DNA from: Atkinsonella hypoxylon
Lineage: Eukaryota > Ascomycota > Sordariomycetes > Hypocreales > Clavicipitaceae
NCBI GenBank assembly: GCA_000729835.1
Contig: JFHB01000047.1
Span: forward strand, 1 to 64,000
Direction: 5' to 3'
DNA: 64,000 bases
Shown here: piece after piece, positions 1 to 13,139 of the stretch
How positions within the stretch are numbered: the first letter of the stretch is position 1
Layout of the letters: the number at the start of each line of letters is the position of its first letter
Position numbers and translations under genes: made by a program
Notes under the pieces: model-generated
Told to the model about the DNA's origin: nothing
What the model saw: the letters and a program-made list of their open reading frames with translations, nothing else
Database searches by the model: none

Positions 1-12
1 TTTTTTTTCATT

Positions 13-881
13 TTATGGTATCACCTTGCTATATGTCACTTCTTCCTTCGCCTTGTTGAGGATCTTGCCGCCGCCCATCGCCGTTCGCACATTGCGCTTA
101 AATAACTCTCTATTGTTCTTCAGCTCGTCTGCAGCCTCCTTGTTCAAGGGGTCCTTCGCATTAGGGTCCAGGAAGATGTGCTATTTAGAGGACCAAACAT
201 CATTAGCGCATCGATTCTAGCGTGTAGTCCCCTTCGCCATCATTCTGAGTTCTTCTATTTTCAAGCTTGGTACAGTTGCTTACCTGCAACCCGATCAGGA
301 CGAATTTCAGCGTCACAACCGGTTTCCAGTCTTCTCGCAGAATATTCAGGCACACGTTGCCTTCCAGATCAATGTTCGGGTGGTAGATCTTCTGACGACA
401 CCGGACCTTGGGTGGCTCGTGTGGAAAGTTTTGGCTCGCAGAAAAGTCAAATATGAATCGACCGCCTCGGTACATGCCCTCGTCCGGCTCGATGATCAAG
501 GCGAAGTTGAGGATATCGTCTTTGTCCTTGTATTCTGTGTTGAGGGTCCTCTTCAGTGATTCGTCTTGGTCAATCTCGGCCAGGTCTGTCTCAGTAAGAT
601 TAATATAATAGTCAGCAATGATCTATTTTCATTGCCATCGTGTGTCATATTCTTGCTTTTCAAATGGTCGTTTGCACATACCTGTTTGAATCCGCAGCTG
701 AGCAGCAGTAACCTTCTTCTTCTTGCCACCAGCCGCGAGAGCTTCCGCGTCCTCAGCCTGCTTTTGCGCTTTTTTCTACAAGAAAACTCTTCGTCAGCAG
801 CGTGAACTTCTTTTCAGGCTGATTTCTGGGGATAGTTCATGACTCCATTGTTGTCCTTACCATAGACCATATCTTCAACAT
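13..881 (-). CDS. UBC12: NEDD8-conjugating enzyme E2 (UBC12-like)
   Basis: E2 enzyme that takes activated NEDD8/Rub1 from its E1 as a cysteine thioester and passes it to cullins, controlling SCF-type ubiquitin ligases in nucleus and cytosol. Four exons are read on the minus strand: 881-861, 775-682, 585-284 and 180-13, all with GT..AG borders and matching phases, giving 194 residues, the usual size. The first exon encodes only seven residues, MLKIWSM, the typical UBC12 start that binds the NEDD8 E1. The UBC core has the HPNIDLEGNVCLNILREDW block, with the catalytic cysteine in NVCLN. The last exon carries DPLNKEAAD, a family hallmark. The stop lies 13 bases from the window edge, so the gene is complete. 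It lies downstream of, and co-directional with, the chitin synthase gene. Confidence 0.93.
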
Positions 882-1444
882 CTTGGCTTCGGTTTGTCAG
901 CCTACCAAAGAAGGCCTGATCGGGAGTCTGTGGGTCAAGAGCTGTTTGTGGCAAATGAACCAGGGCAAGTGACAAGAAGTTCTGTATGCAAATATGAATA
1001 GCAAGGCTCGCATATGATGACGGACGTTTCGGGACGTTAAGAAAGTGGCGCGGTTTATACTCAATGATACACAGACGAAAAGATTGTCGTCGGTCTTGGT
1101 CAAGTCTTGGTCATGTCTTGTCCCACACAGCCCCGCCTAAATCATGGCGTCGATAAGATAAACTTGCGGTGCAGGCGACATGTCCCGGCGATTATGCGAA
1201 CAGGCAGACTACAACGCTTTTTCTTATCCATTCGATCAATGCTTCATGTGCGCTTGGCTTTACATAGAAAAAGTATGTTTTATCGCCTGTGCATTAGTAG
1301 TTGTTACAATACGTTACAGTGCCAAGTATTTTCAAATAAACCAATTTGTCTATTTTCGAGATCCACAACGAAATCCATCCCATCGGCTGATACAACGAGC
1401 CACTTTTCCTAATGTCATGATGCAAAGACTGTGCCAATAACGCC

Positions 1445-4324
1445 TTATCTTCTGGCGAAGCAGCACATAATACCTGTTTTGCCCAAGAACCATAAGAATC
1501 CAAAGAATCGAACAAGAGACAGTGCAGCCGTAGCATACAGCAAAAACTTGAAGAAGTTGGCAGTACGGATGGAGGCGTTTTTCTGTCAGGTGTAAGCATT
1601 GTGTCAAGTGAAAGTAGAGGGCGCAGGAATTACTCACGCCAACGCCAAATGTGTTAAAGTTTTCGCTAGTAATGGCAACAACCAAAAATATGTTGGAGAA
1701 GAGCCAAGAGACCACCAGACCGGTTCGGAAAGACTTGTACGAATCTTCCACGTCCTTCTTCTCCACCTCAGCTTCTTCCTTGAAAGGAGCCAGAGCTCGT
1801 CGCACAGTTTGTTCAAATTGGCTGTCGATGTCCTCCTGTTCCTTTTCGATTTCTTCCACGACCACTTCGTCGTCCTTTTTGGTCACATTTGCAGATGGCA
1901 GTGCCTCAGCCTTATCTGAGCCCTTTGTACCCCAAGAAACATCGTGCCAGTTGTTGAATGCGTACACCATCAGGATGTTGATGTAGGTTGACATGAGGAG
2001 AAGGTAGTACGGGAATGAGTGGAACATGTGCCAAGGATCCAAGTACAGGAATGAAGCAATAAAGTACAAACCATAAATGGTAATCAACGCGATGAGAATG
2101 ACACCAGCTGCGTCTGATCCAGAGAAAAAGCTCCTGACAAAATCTTGACTTGTATCAAACGAAATCTGTTCCGAAAGGGGTTTGCTGCTAAAGGCGCGCG
2201 ATACCAAGTACCCGGAAAGAACCAAGATGTAGCCCTGAACCAAGCCAAATATCATAAATGAAGCAATGTAGGTAAACTTGGACCCCTTCGGTCGGTTACC
2301 CAAAGCCAGAATGAATTGCAAAATAACGAAGGCCAGATAGAGATACTTGAGCAGAGCATTGATGATTGGTGTCGCAGTGTCACCAAAGGGCCAGCCGTGA
2401 TGCTCCGAGCCAGAGGTGCCGCCGACAACAGGGGTGCCGACCAAGTCCATGATAACAGTGGTGGTGAGATAGTAGGAGGCGAGTGAGAACCATGAGAAGA
2501 GGAGGTTGAGAACGTTGTAAATCATTTGAATGTGGAAGAAGAACATGCGAATAAGATTGTGACCACTCTTGTACAGGCGACCGAAGTGCATCAGAGAGTA
2601 TAACGAGGCCGCAAAGGACCCGTTGAGCCATCGTCGACGCTGACTGATGAACTCTGCAGCACCTTCGGGTACGTCGGTTTCGCCCTTGGCAGCTTTGATA
2701 TAGGTCAAGTGCCACTTTTGACCGGCCTTGGCCACCAGTTCGAAACACAGGATTCGATCTTCAGCCAAGAACATGTTCTTCTTGAAGATATTCATTCCGT
2801 CGATGCCCTTTTTACCAAGAAGCTTGGAGAGCGTATGGTCGCCATGGAAGTACTGCTCCAATGGACGACCCATAATGGCTCGGAAACGATAAGCAGAGAA
2901 AGCACCTGGCAACACAGAAACGTAACCAAAAGAGCTTTCAAGGGGCTTATCAAGGATATTGGAAATCTTGTACTCGAAGTTCTGAACAGCGACGAGTGGG
3001 TTGAAGAGCTTCTTGCCGCCCTTGCCCAACATGGCGTGAATTTCACCACAAGCACCACCGAGATCCTTGTCATTGTAGAAGCCTTCCCACAGGGCCAGCA
3101 GGGATCGAGGACTTGGCTTAGTACCCGCATCGATAAGAATTGTTACTTCGGGGTTCAGGATACGGCCGAATGCATTGAAGAGCCATCTGTGAGAATTGAT
3201 CTTCTTGCTGTTCTTCTGCTTCAGACAGAAGATGAATTGGACGGGTGGCAGGTTCTGAGGGCTATCACCACTCGGTCGAATCAGCTGCTGACTGGGCGTC
3301 ACAGACAGCTGACTGGTGTACTCGAAAATATGAGCAACAGTCTCTTTGCCGTCAACGTCCTTTTTGATGACACCGTCCTGGTAGATACCAACAGTTGCCA
3401 GAACATCGAGCGTGTTCTTGTCGGCTTTCTCGATGCCATCAAATACGAGGCAGACAACAATCTTCTGCCAAGCAGGGCCACCTTTATTCCAGAAAGTGGA
3501 TTTCTTGAGGTTGACGATATCGCGGATGTTCTGCATTACACCATGCAGTGTTCGCGACAGCAAAACCTTGTCTTCGTTGTAGTAGGTGATAGCAATGAGC
3601 AACTCGGTATGTCTGTTATACATGCGGGGTCGCAAATCGTAACCATTCTTTAGGGTGAAATCGTTGGGATCGCAAGTGGCAGCCGTGTATCGCATCTTCA
3701 TGAACTCCTCGTTGCCACCCTCGACATCGCGGTACTGGGGCTGGACGGCATTCTTGATGGCACTGGGCACGGGATAATCGATACTCAGAACGGAGCCCTG
3801 GACAAGCTTGACTTTTCGGGTATTATATCGCTTCAGACCACCACCCGAGTTAAAGCCGACAGGCTGCTGCTGTCGCTGCATCCAGCTCTCTTCCTCATCG
3901 TGAAATGCAGACACTGGTCGGTCATATGGGTTACCAAGCTCATGGTTCTGGGAATAGCCGCCAAATCCATTGTCAGCGAAGCCGCCCGAGCCAGCTGGGG
4001 GAAGTTGTGATGCACCGGGAGCATAGGACTCGGTCAGACTATAAGCAGATACTGGTCGATTAGGAGGGGTGGCGGCACCGAGACGGTCGTGGTCGTAAAC
4101 GTGCGGAGGAGGCTCATTTAGCAAATAGCCGCGAGCATCCTCGTCATGATCCTGGGGAGGGATGTGATACTGCGAGGTGCTATTGTCAGTTCAGGTACAA
4201 TGAACTGAGATGACATGGGACTCGAGATAGAGCAACGTACGTTGGCGCCCGAGTGGAGATCCTGCATAGGATGACCGCCTCCGTATTCATGGCCTTGGCC
4301 GTGACCATGGCCGTCATATGCCAT
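1445..4324 (-). CDS. Class III chitin synthase
   Basis: Plasma-membrane glycosyltransferase that polymerises UDP-GlcNAc into cell-wall chitin at hyphal tips and septa. Three exons, 4324-4241, 4169-1638 and 1582-1445, give 917 residues, normal for the class. The Gly/His-rich start (MAYDGHGHGQGHEYGGGH) and the LLNEPPPHVYDHDRLG segment are typical of class III enzymes of filamentous ascomycetes. The catalytic core shows EDRILCFE near residue 497 and the chitin synthase signature QRRRWLNGS near residue 538. Several hydrophobic membrane segments follow, then a Glu/Lys-rich loop and a last membrane pair ending in CCFARR. The last exon is reached by a GTGAGT intron; without it the frame runs into an unrelated tail. 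No class I/II feature is seen. A pyrimidine-rich leader precedes the start. Confidence 0.95.
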
Positions 4325-7300
4325 GGTGCTAAGAGATGCAGCGCAGATAACCGTAAGAAATGAAGTTAATTGATTCTTAAGGATCGCTCGGGCTAGAAAA
4401 AAAATTTTGACGAAAGGACAAGAGATGGACGTCACACAGTTGCCCTGGTTTTTTTCCCTCTCTTGCTTTTGTCCGTGTGGGTACGTTAATAATAGGTCAG
4501 TGCCGCTGGCGGTAGGTACGTAGCTTCTGACGAGCAAACAATGAAGCGGTGCGGAGCCTAGTAAAAAAAAAAAGCCGGGACAGGCAGGCGCAAGCGCATG
4601 AAGCGGCTGTGGTCCCAAGCTGTTACAGGCTTGCAAAGAAGAGGGACGTCCGTTACCAGGCAAGGTACAGACAGCTTTCGATGCCTCTAGCGAGTGGTGA
4701 GGGTTAGGTGGAAGAAAAAGGGTGAAGGGAAGAGAGAGGCTCATGAAAATTGCAAAGGTAGCGGAGTGAAAAGCTCGGCAAGCACAGGAGTCGGGGAAAA
4801 ATCAAGGCAGACTCAGGGGATTTCCTCGGAGAGAGTGCACTTTGGGCGATCAGTGGTTCCATCATGGCGTCTAGGACCATCTGAGCAGCGTCTGGAGCAC
4901 CCGGCGTCTGATGCTCCTCTGTGTGACTGTTGGACTTCTGTTTCACAAGTCTGGCGTCTTTGGCGGAGAACGGAGTGGTGGTGCAGCTGGTGCCGCTGGT
5001 GCAGCTGGTGCCGTCGTGGCCATTGTGCCAGGGCCAAAAATAGGGGACTGCGGTGACGCTAAGCATGGCTGAGCAGCCTGCCGCCAACTGGTCTCGCGAG
5101 CTGGCACCCCACTTGATACCCACCGGGCCTAGGTACCCAGCATGATCGGCCAATTAAATTGCCATCATCGAGCCGAAGTACCTAGGTACCTGGGTATGGT
5201 GTCGTCTGGACAACAACAACAGACGGCGCAGCTGCCGGGGCCACCCTCTGACCAGGCTCTTTGCTGGCCCCACTTTATTTTTAAATTTCCCCTTGGTGCT
5301 TCAACCACTTCTTCTTCATTCAACGCTCATTTGTTGACTCTGTTGCATCCCTGTTTGGTCTCAAGTGCTATTATTATTATTATTATGACGGTATTCCGTA
5401 GATTGCGGCCAGAATCCACCTGGCTCGCTGCCCGCCAAAACAAAGATGATTTCCCAACTGCGCCTTGTCCTCATCCTCATGCATCTGTCTCTTGACATGC
5501 CATGCCTTGCAGGCTCTGTAACACCATCAGCATGCTCGAGCTTCGCGGCAACATTGTCGATGATTGAGCAGCAACCATGTGGCACTCCTGTGGCGATGAG
5601 TGAACGATGAACGCACGAGCGTTCAAGACGACATATCTCGCGCGGCTGTCCAGTGTCCTGTGGGCTATCTCGTATCCAGAGCGTCCGCTGCATGAACTTT
5701 AGGCTTAGTATTGCCCTAGGGTTCATCTGCATGTAACTAAACCGTCCCCGTACGATGCCCACCCCCGGCAACTGGTTCCAAGCCGCCGATAATAATAGTT
5801 TGGTGGCTGTTGCAAAGATTTTAATGCCACAGACAGACTAGACATTTGATTGAACCTTTAGCGGTAACTATTGTACTGTACGGAATACACATGCATGCAT
5901 ATTACAGCAGGACTGCAGCGCTCACACTCCGCGGCTCCTTCTTTGGCGCTTTGCAAACAGACGGATCAGGGTCTACGGAATATAGACGTACGGTTTGCTC
6001 TACATGACTCTAAATGACTATGCACTGTTAGTTCTTTTAATATGAGGCAGGGCTGCGAGTCCTTTTTTTGGGCCAGGTAAGCTCGCGACAGCCGCTGGGC
6101 TCTGGTCAAACGCGTTCCAACTTTGAGCGCCTTGTTGAGTTTCAGTATTAATTGCTGCTGCATCATTGACGGCGAGACCGAGGAGACTATCATGGCGAGC
6201 AGACTCCTTGCTCTTCCTGCAATCGTACGGAATACATGTGTATCCATTACAATGCTTTGGGTGCCATTCCTTCGACGAATGATGCAGTAGCAAATTTTCC
6301 AGTCCTAGTTCCGTCTCGCGGTGAAGGTGGTGCAGGTGCAACCCTTTGCCCTTTGCCAGTCTCGGTGGGGTCACGAGCAGGGGATGTACAAGTCCAAGAA
6401 ATTTCCTGACGTACAAAGTGTCACAGTGGCCGTTGTGCTCCCTCCCATCCCCTGACGCTTTCACAGGCGCTATTATAGGCGCTCCGAGGTACCTGGCTTG
6501 TACTAGAAAGACATTTCATCGACGCCAGATGAGAGGCAGATGAGTTGACGAGTTCGAGGCGATTTCGCCGACTTTCTCGGTTGTGTTTTCGCACCAGGGA
6601 CAAGCATACGTCAGTAACAACATACTGTAGTTCTAGTCTCTGGGCAACATCTACCATAATCAGCGCACGTATCTGCAGGCTGCCGATGTAACGTTTCCGC
6701 GGGGCAGCCTCACGAAGAGTTGTCACGGTCTGCCATACCGTTACGCCATGAAACAAAAGAGTAGACATTAATCGCAATGCTTCGCGATTAACGTGGCATT
6801 TACAATTGGTTATAAGGGATCAATCGTGCGGACCGTAACCAGAGTCAGCGCAAGTCGTAGTGTTTTTTTTTCCTTTAGAATCCACATGACCATCGAGGAC
6901 AATGAACCATGAGGATGGGCATTTAAACGTCACGGGAGCCGAAGCAAGTGCAGTTATGCCCTACTAAGTGGTAGTAGGTAGGTAACTATCTAGGATATCA
7001 CCTATTTCTACTTCTTTGACGAGCCTACCGAACAAAATTCTCAGCCAGCCTGTACCAGCTAGGGTTGGTTTATTATAGGTGGCTTATGGGGCGCTCAGGC
7101 TAAACAATAGGATTGTGGTATTGAAGACTAGATAGCTAATAGGTCTAGTACTAACTATATGGGGATTAAATACTAAGGGAATTACTCTAGTTATTGTAAG
7201 CGTTAGTGTTGATCGTAACTAGCTTATAGTAAGCAGTGTTGTTGCTCAGTAGAGGTCTTATAAGCGGCCTCTAATTGGTCGGTTAGTCCGGGTTCCCCCA

Positions 7301-10300
7301 GGCCTCTCGTTAGGTCGCCAAGTAGTCCTACTCTCCTACCCTGGAGATAAAGCTGGGATTGTTGACTGTGCCAAGACAACCTGCCCTCGAAAATAATCAT
7401 CTTTTCCCGCAGCTGTTAGTGCCGCGATAGGGAAAGTTAAAGCCGCAAGCCATTTTGGGGTGAAATGCAATGCCTCTGACCAAATCGCAGGACCTTTAAC
7501 GCCTCCGGAACTGAGCAATGAGGGGTGGCTTCTGATCAACTATCGCACTGTGGCTAGCAGTCAAGGTTTTGCCCTTGTCTCTATCCTTGGCCACTAGAGG
7601 ATAGAGTGTATTGAAATAAAGCTGCTTATGGAACTAGTGCCTTGTGGCTAAAGATGTTGCAGTTTCAGCGGTATTGTTGGAGAGAATTTGATACGCTGAT
7701 TAACATGTGTTTCCCTAGAGTTATCCAGAGTTCTCTATAGTGCGACAACATCGTTATACGCTGGATGGTAGTTGTGCGAAAAACTCCTCAACTCTGTCTA
7801 CCCGACTCCATGCGATCTCCGTCGACACGCCTCAATTCATGTAAAGATTGTCGTCGAAAAACTGAAAACATGACCCATGGCCGGAATTAAATCACTCTGT
7901 TAGCGTGACATCCCCGGCAAGCTCAAAGCCCTTGTGGCGCTCAAGGCTTATCGCCTGGTTGCTGTCAAAGGCGAGTTGGGTTGTCCCTGTTCATCTTGTG
8001 TTAAATAAGGTTACTCCGTAGTGGGTAGCTGATTTTGGACAAAGCCATGACTGTGCGTGACGGTAGTCACGTACGGAGTGCTGTGCATCTCTTAAGATTT
8101 TCAATCCTTGGGGTAATAGTAAAGCCAAGATCAAACTGCTACGCCCTTTTCCCCGTTTCCTTCACCGCTGTCGACCTTGGGCTGGTACTTGCTTGTAATG
8201 ATTATTAAAAGACTCTCTTTCATAATAGTCATATATTAGGTCACTTTGTTTAATACCGTAGGCTTTGAGGGTCTGTTCACAGTAGAGATAGCTCTTCTTA
8301 CAATCCCTTGGCAACAGCCGTCAGGGCGGCGCTAGCAATGAGAGCAACAAGAGAGATGTTGACCTTGTAGATTTCAGGGTTAAATCTGTCACTGTGAAAA
8401 GGTCTAGATAGTGTTGAAGAATAGTACTGGATATCAATGGACCTCAGCCTCTCTTATATACCATTTCTTTCGAGCTGCTTCGTTCTCTCTTTCTTCCTTT
8501 GTTTCTAATCTTAATTTCCCTTTAACCTTTCACATGAACACACATCCCGATTTTGGACAGGCCAACGCAACATGAAGAAGTCCGAGTGGATCTGGCAAGA
8601 CTAACTTGTATTTCATGCAGTCTGGATGGATAACACACTCGAAAATGGTGACTAGCATTAGAAAATTGACGTATGTGCTAAAGCATGACTTTTCGGCCTC
8701 ATCGAATTGCGTATTCTTGAATATTGTCATCCTGTTCTCTTAGATATTGCTACGTTCTCAATTAGTTGGCATACAGTTAGCAGCAACCTTGAAGTACGCT
8801 GTAATACCTAGTTCGGTACTGTCCCGTAAGAGAACATTAACCGGAGCTGCAGGAATTGGAGCCAGCAGCGCCTAATCGAGCCACTATTGGGACTATATCA
8901 TCTAATGTCTGAAGCTCTAGACCTTCAGCTTGGTTTCCATATGCGGGCAATGTTTCGGAGGTTGCAGCTACCCGTCAGTCCAGCGCAGACAGACAGACAG
9001 CATTTCTTATTGGATACTTGTCTCGTCTATGTCTCCGCTAATGAGAGAAAAACGAGTATTCAACGGATCGTGCTGCTGTCGCTAGTCCCCGGGGTTAGAG
9101 CCTAAAGTTGTTACACCACAACCTTTGTTTCTTTGTGCACCGCCCTAATCTTTGGCAAGAGCTCTGTGAATGAACCACATAAAAAGTCCCTGTAACATAT
9201 ATTTTCTCAGGGCGAGTCTCAATAAGGCCTGATGGAAGGTCTAATATTTTCATGCTAAGAACTTACGTACTGAACCACTTGTCCTTGTTGGCTTAGGGGG
9301 GTGGCCTTGTCTCCAAAACTGAATAAGCCCCTTTGCCATATAATGCAGCTCTTTGTAACTCGGACCTTTGCTTGAAGATTTGCTGCTAATGGAATCAATT
9401 GGTATGTAAATCAATATATCTTTAATAAAAATGTTTGTATTGCCCGATAATCCTTGTCACTGTAAAGTGTTGTGGCATCGAAAGGATAGATAGATATCCG
9501 ATGGAGTCTGTTTAAAATTATGACCGGAGAAAGTTTGTTTGTTCCCAGACAAGACCTTGTTGAATTGGCAACTGCCAGCGAGCTCTTGCCAAAAATCGGG
9601 GGTGGCGCGCAATAGGTACGCACGACTGGCCTGTTTTGACCAAATCGGTATGACAAAGCTGGCGCCTCGCATACACAGATGGACAATGTTCGCTATTACA
9701 AGTATCGAGACTGCTACTGCCCGTCATTCGTTCCAACTGTCTACCATGTCGAATGTTTTCCCTGTCTCTCACATTGATGGGTTGCGAGGCAAAAAACGCC
9801 GACCATGGTAATTGGAACCTCGACTACGATCTCGACCACGATCACGACCACGATCACGACCACTTAAAAAACAGAAAGCACCTGTGTGGCATTTGGCGAC
9901 CCACTGCCACGCGTTTCATCGCAAAAGCAGGACCTGCATGCATATGCATGGTATGGTATGGAATAGTTTGATCGAGCTTTGACGATCCCACGCAGCTCCA
10001 CTGCGTCGCAGTCAAATCTTTGGCCCCAGTGTTACAGAGAAATTGCGAGCTTTACAATCCTTCTCAGGCAGAGCAGATGGACTTTGCGCTGTCGACAGAC
10101 GGAACGGGTAATGAGTAATAGACCCAGGAACAGCGCAGCGCAGCGCTGTACGGAATACACTCATGGGCCAATATCACTTACTTGACTCAGAGGTGATGCT
10201 GGAATATTAAGGCACGACGCTTCACATAACTCTCATTTAGAAGCAAGGCGCGAAAATGGTGCGTTAGCGAATACCGGCACTTTTCGTCCCTTTGGACGTG

Positions 10301-11873
10301 ATTTGGCGGAGCCTTTAGTTGAGGTATTCTGGGAGCGCTTCAAGCTCTTCCCTTTGTGACACGGTATTGGCGACGTGTCCTCAATGCCTAAAATGCAAGC
10401 GTCACGAATTGAAAAGTTGCGAGCCGTGTCGTGAGCCACGCCGTGAGCCGTGGGCCGGAATAAGATGCCGCACAGGGCAGAAATATTACGCGCACATAAT
10501 TACGCATACATACTCGGTGCTTTGTAAACATTCATGCATACCTACCAGGTAGTCACTTTCAGACCCTTGGATGCGGCAATTGTATGCACGTACGGAGTAC
10601 ATATGATCAGAAACTCGACACAGCTTGGAGCTAGCAGCTGATGTTCCGCGGATCAATCTTGCCGCAATACGGAATACTCCGTGATAATTGATTGATACGG
10701 TCGAGATGGCAAGACCCCCTGCGGTCAAGAGCACGGAAGACTGTGCGGATAATCAACATTCACACAGTGAAGCCTCTCGCTTCAGCCTCTCCATGCAGCG
10801 ACCATTGCACACGCGGCAGGGGCCTGGCGTAAACCTTGCTTGCTCTCGTGCGTGCTCTTCTCGTACGTGCGCGGCGCCTGACGCTAGCCTCGCTACCGGA
10901 GCGCCACCTGCAGGGATGGAACGTACGCACGGCGCACTGTGAAGAGCCCAGTACAGTAGTCTCTTTTGATTGCATGTGCCTCTTTATACCGCAATCGTGC
11001 TAGTGCCATGGGCCGCCAGCACTGGATAGTGCTGCCCGTCCAGGGCAGGTGCAGCATGCCGGAGGGAGCGACCGAGGGCCGCAGCGAATCAGAGGTCCAG
11101 AAGGGCGTATGTCCAACCCTCTCCTCCCGTTCTCGCCTGGCGAACTGAGTTGCTTTCAGTGTTATTAATGCGACTGGGTCAAAGTGGTCCTTATTCCCCC
11201 TCTCCCCGTTTACCCCGTCTCAGCACTGGTGACACCTTACTTCGTTCCTCATCCACCCCATCTCTCGACTCTACAGCAACAGAAGCCCTCACGAACCTTA
11301 GTCGACATCACGTCAGCCACTGATCGGCCCGTTGAGACACAAAGCAGCAAAACATATCTTCTTTTCTTCTTTTCAAGTCGCCAAGGTCGACCCATGTCTT
11401 TCCTTTAGAGTCAACAGCCGTTTTCTATCTTTCGATCGAGAGCTAGCCTCCCAATCCATTCGTTCTTCCACTTCATTCATCGTTATCCTTGATCCGCTGA
11501 GGTTATTGCGTCGTCGACTATCAGTAACGCTCATGCCACGGTCCGCGATATCCAAGTTCGTTACATAACGCATTTCTTGTCGTTCAACGCCTAGTGGATG
11601 CATCTCAAGCAATCTCAATCCACAAGCTTGGTTCAAAGCTACCTAACCTCACTAGTCCAGGCGTACGCAATCATATCGTGGTCATCTTTCCACATTGCTT
11701 TTCGTCTGTCTGGGACAGCGCTCACCGTCTCATATATTCAACTGCTTGAAATGATTGAGCAAACACCTTATCTTATTGCCAGAGATTTGGCTCAAGTCAA
11801 TGAGAGTATGTGAACCCATCGGCACCTCCGCAGAAGTCTTCCCGTCTCATGATCCCAAAAAAAAGATGACATA
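4325..11873. other. 7.5 kb gene-poor intergenic region
   Basis: No open frame here shows a domain, a conserved-looking composition or a good exon structure. The first kilobase is probably the promoter and leader of the chitin synthase. From about 6950 to 9700 the DNA is AT-rich with many short TAGGTA-like words and looks like old repeat sequence; no terminal repeats or transposase motif could be read. TACGGARTA words occur at 5392, 5879, 5974, 6226, 8012, 10149, 10591 and 10668. A 12-bp repeat of alternating GATCACGACCAC units lies around 9832-9862. The last 600 bases (about 11200-11870) are CT-rich and are probably the leader of the next gene. Confidence 0.6.
8298..8390 (-). pseudogene. Possible remnant of a secreted-protein N-terminus
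   Basis: On the minus strand a short frame reads VNISLVALIASAALTAVA and then stops after three more residues. This has the length and composition of a fungal signal peptide (polar start, hydrophobic core, small residues before a cleavage site). No ATG starts it in frame and no mature protein follows. It could be the broken 5' end of a small secreted-protein gene, or chance. Very tentative. Confidence 0.2.
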
Positions 11874-13139
11874 ATGGCTGACTTTTATCCTGTAGTTCTT
11901 GGTACCTTGGCTCGCCGCGATGACTGCGTAAAATGTGACGATAGTTCGAAACTCACTTGTCCCTCCTGTCCTTCAGGCCAGAGCTGTCAATTTACTGTGC
12001 CGTTGGATTGCAGACAATGTGCAAAATCCTTTTGTACGCAAGAGGATACACCACCTCCCAATAGTGGCAACAATGGCAATAGCGGGCCTACTGCCGGTCC
12101 GATTGCAGGAGGTGTCATCGGGGGCATCGTCGCCATTGCCGCCATCACATATCTTATCTGGCGATTCGTAATTAAGCCAAAGCGAGGTGCGGAACCTCAC
12201 CAGTCTGCGTATGAAACCGAAGCCAGTGCTGGCCGTCACATGGAAAAGGATAATGCTTCGGGAATCACCAGGCGTTCGTCAACTCACACAATTCATTCCA
12301 TCGCCTCGACGGTCCTTACTCGAGCCTCCAACATTATCCAGATTGCCTATATTCCTGGCGTAACAAACCGTGCCAACCCTACCTCCCCAGCGGTCCTTGT
12401 TCCTCCCGTTCCACCGATCCCTATGCAGCATTCCGAGGGAAGCCGTCAGAGCGGCCAGACAGACGATCAGCATTTCTTTGTTCCCGGCAATCTGCGAGAC
12501 TCTACCTACTCGGGAATCTCCTCCTTCTCAGACCGGACATCCTATGCTCCTCGCTCGAGTATCGCTTCTACCATCTATGGCAGGCAGGCTCAGATTCAGA
12601 CACCGGCACAAACCGGTATGCGAGCTAAACCCACTGTCGTCAGCGTTAAGTCCGCTGGTGCCAGTGCACTGAGCACGACGCCGCCGCCGGTGCCATCAAT
12701 TGATTTTGAGCGATTCGGTCGTCCTGGCCGACCTGAAAGCACTGAGAGCGACTTTAGTGTCGGCTCAACGTATCTCAAAAATGCCAACACTGCAACGCAA
12801 GGCCGAGCGCAGGTTGTTAAGCTGGGCAGCGGCTTGAAGAAGGTCGACATCGCATTCCAATCTGATGCCAGTGCCTCATCGTCTTCGCTAGTGTCATCAT
12901 CATCGAAATCGAGCTCCAATGCCAATGCAGCAGGAGCAGCAGCAGCAGCGGAGTCACCATCAAGCGATCAAGGACCCTTCTCGGATCCGCCTAGGAGCAA
13001 AACGGCTACAAGCACGTCTGCTCTAGGGTCAGTAACGGAGGAACCTGAAGAGTCTCGTGGCGTAGACAGGGCCAAGAGACCGGGGTCTGGAGATCGGGGT
13101 CGAAGTCCATTTGATGACGAGCACGCTACCAAAGAGTGA
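11874..13139 (+). CDS. Opy2-type membrane anchor protein
   Basis: Probable membrane anchor of the Ste11/Ste50 MAP-kinase module (HOG and filamentation signalling), placed in the plasma membrane. A single exon of 421 residues. The short extracellular part has eight cysteines at residues 18, 21, 29, 32, 38, 46, 49 and 54 in the paired CxxC spacing of the Opy2 domain. A Gly-rich hydrophobic stretch at about 76-100 is the only membrane segment and is followed by basic residues (KPKR), giving an outside-in orientation. The long cytoplasmic tail is Ser/Thr/Pro-rich with proline patches (PPVPPIP, PPPVPS) and poly-Ser and poly-Ala tracts, as expected for a low-complexity scaffold tail. There is no classical N-terminal signal peptide, as in other Opy2 proteins. 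The start ATG is preceded by a long CT-rich leader. Confidence 0.85.
   Translation: MADFYPVVLGTLARRDDCVKCDDSSKLTCPSCPSGQSCQFTVPLDCRQCAKSFCTQEDTPPPNSGNNGNSGPTAGPIAGGVIGGIVAIAAITYLIWRFVIKPKRGAEPHQSAYETEASAGRHMEKDNASGITRRSSTHTIHSIASTVLTRASNIIQIAYIPGVTNRANPTSPAVLVPPVPPIPMQHSEGSRQSGQTDDQHFFVPGNLRDSTYSGISSFSDRTSYAPRSSIASTIYGRQAQIQTPAQTGMRAKPTVVSVKSAGASALSTTPPPVPSIDFERFGRPGRPESTESDFSVGSTYLKNANTATQGRAQVVKLGSGLKKVDIAFQSDASASSSSLVSSSSKSSSNANAAGAAAAAESPSSDQGPFSDPPRSKTATSTSALGSVTEEPEESRGVDRAKRPGSGDRGRSPFDDEHATKE

Noticed and set aside
2709..3653. Long open frame (314 aa) on the plus strand
   Set aside because: It is the antisense shadow of the chitin synthase exon and has no domain of its own.
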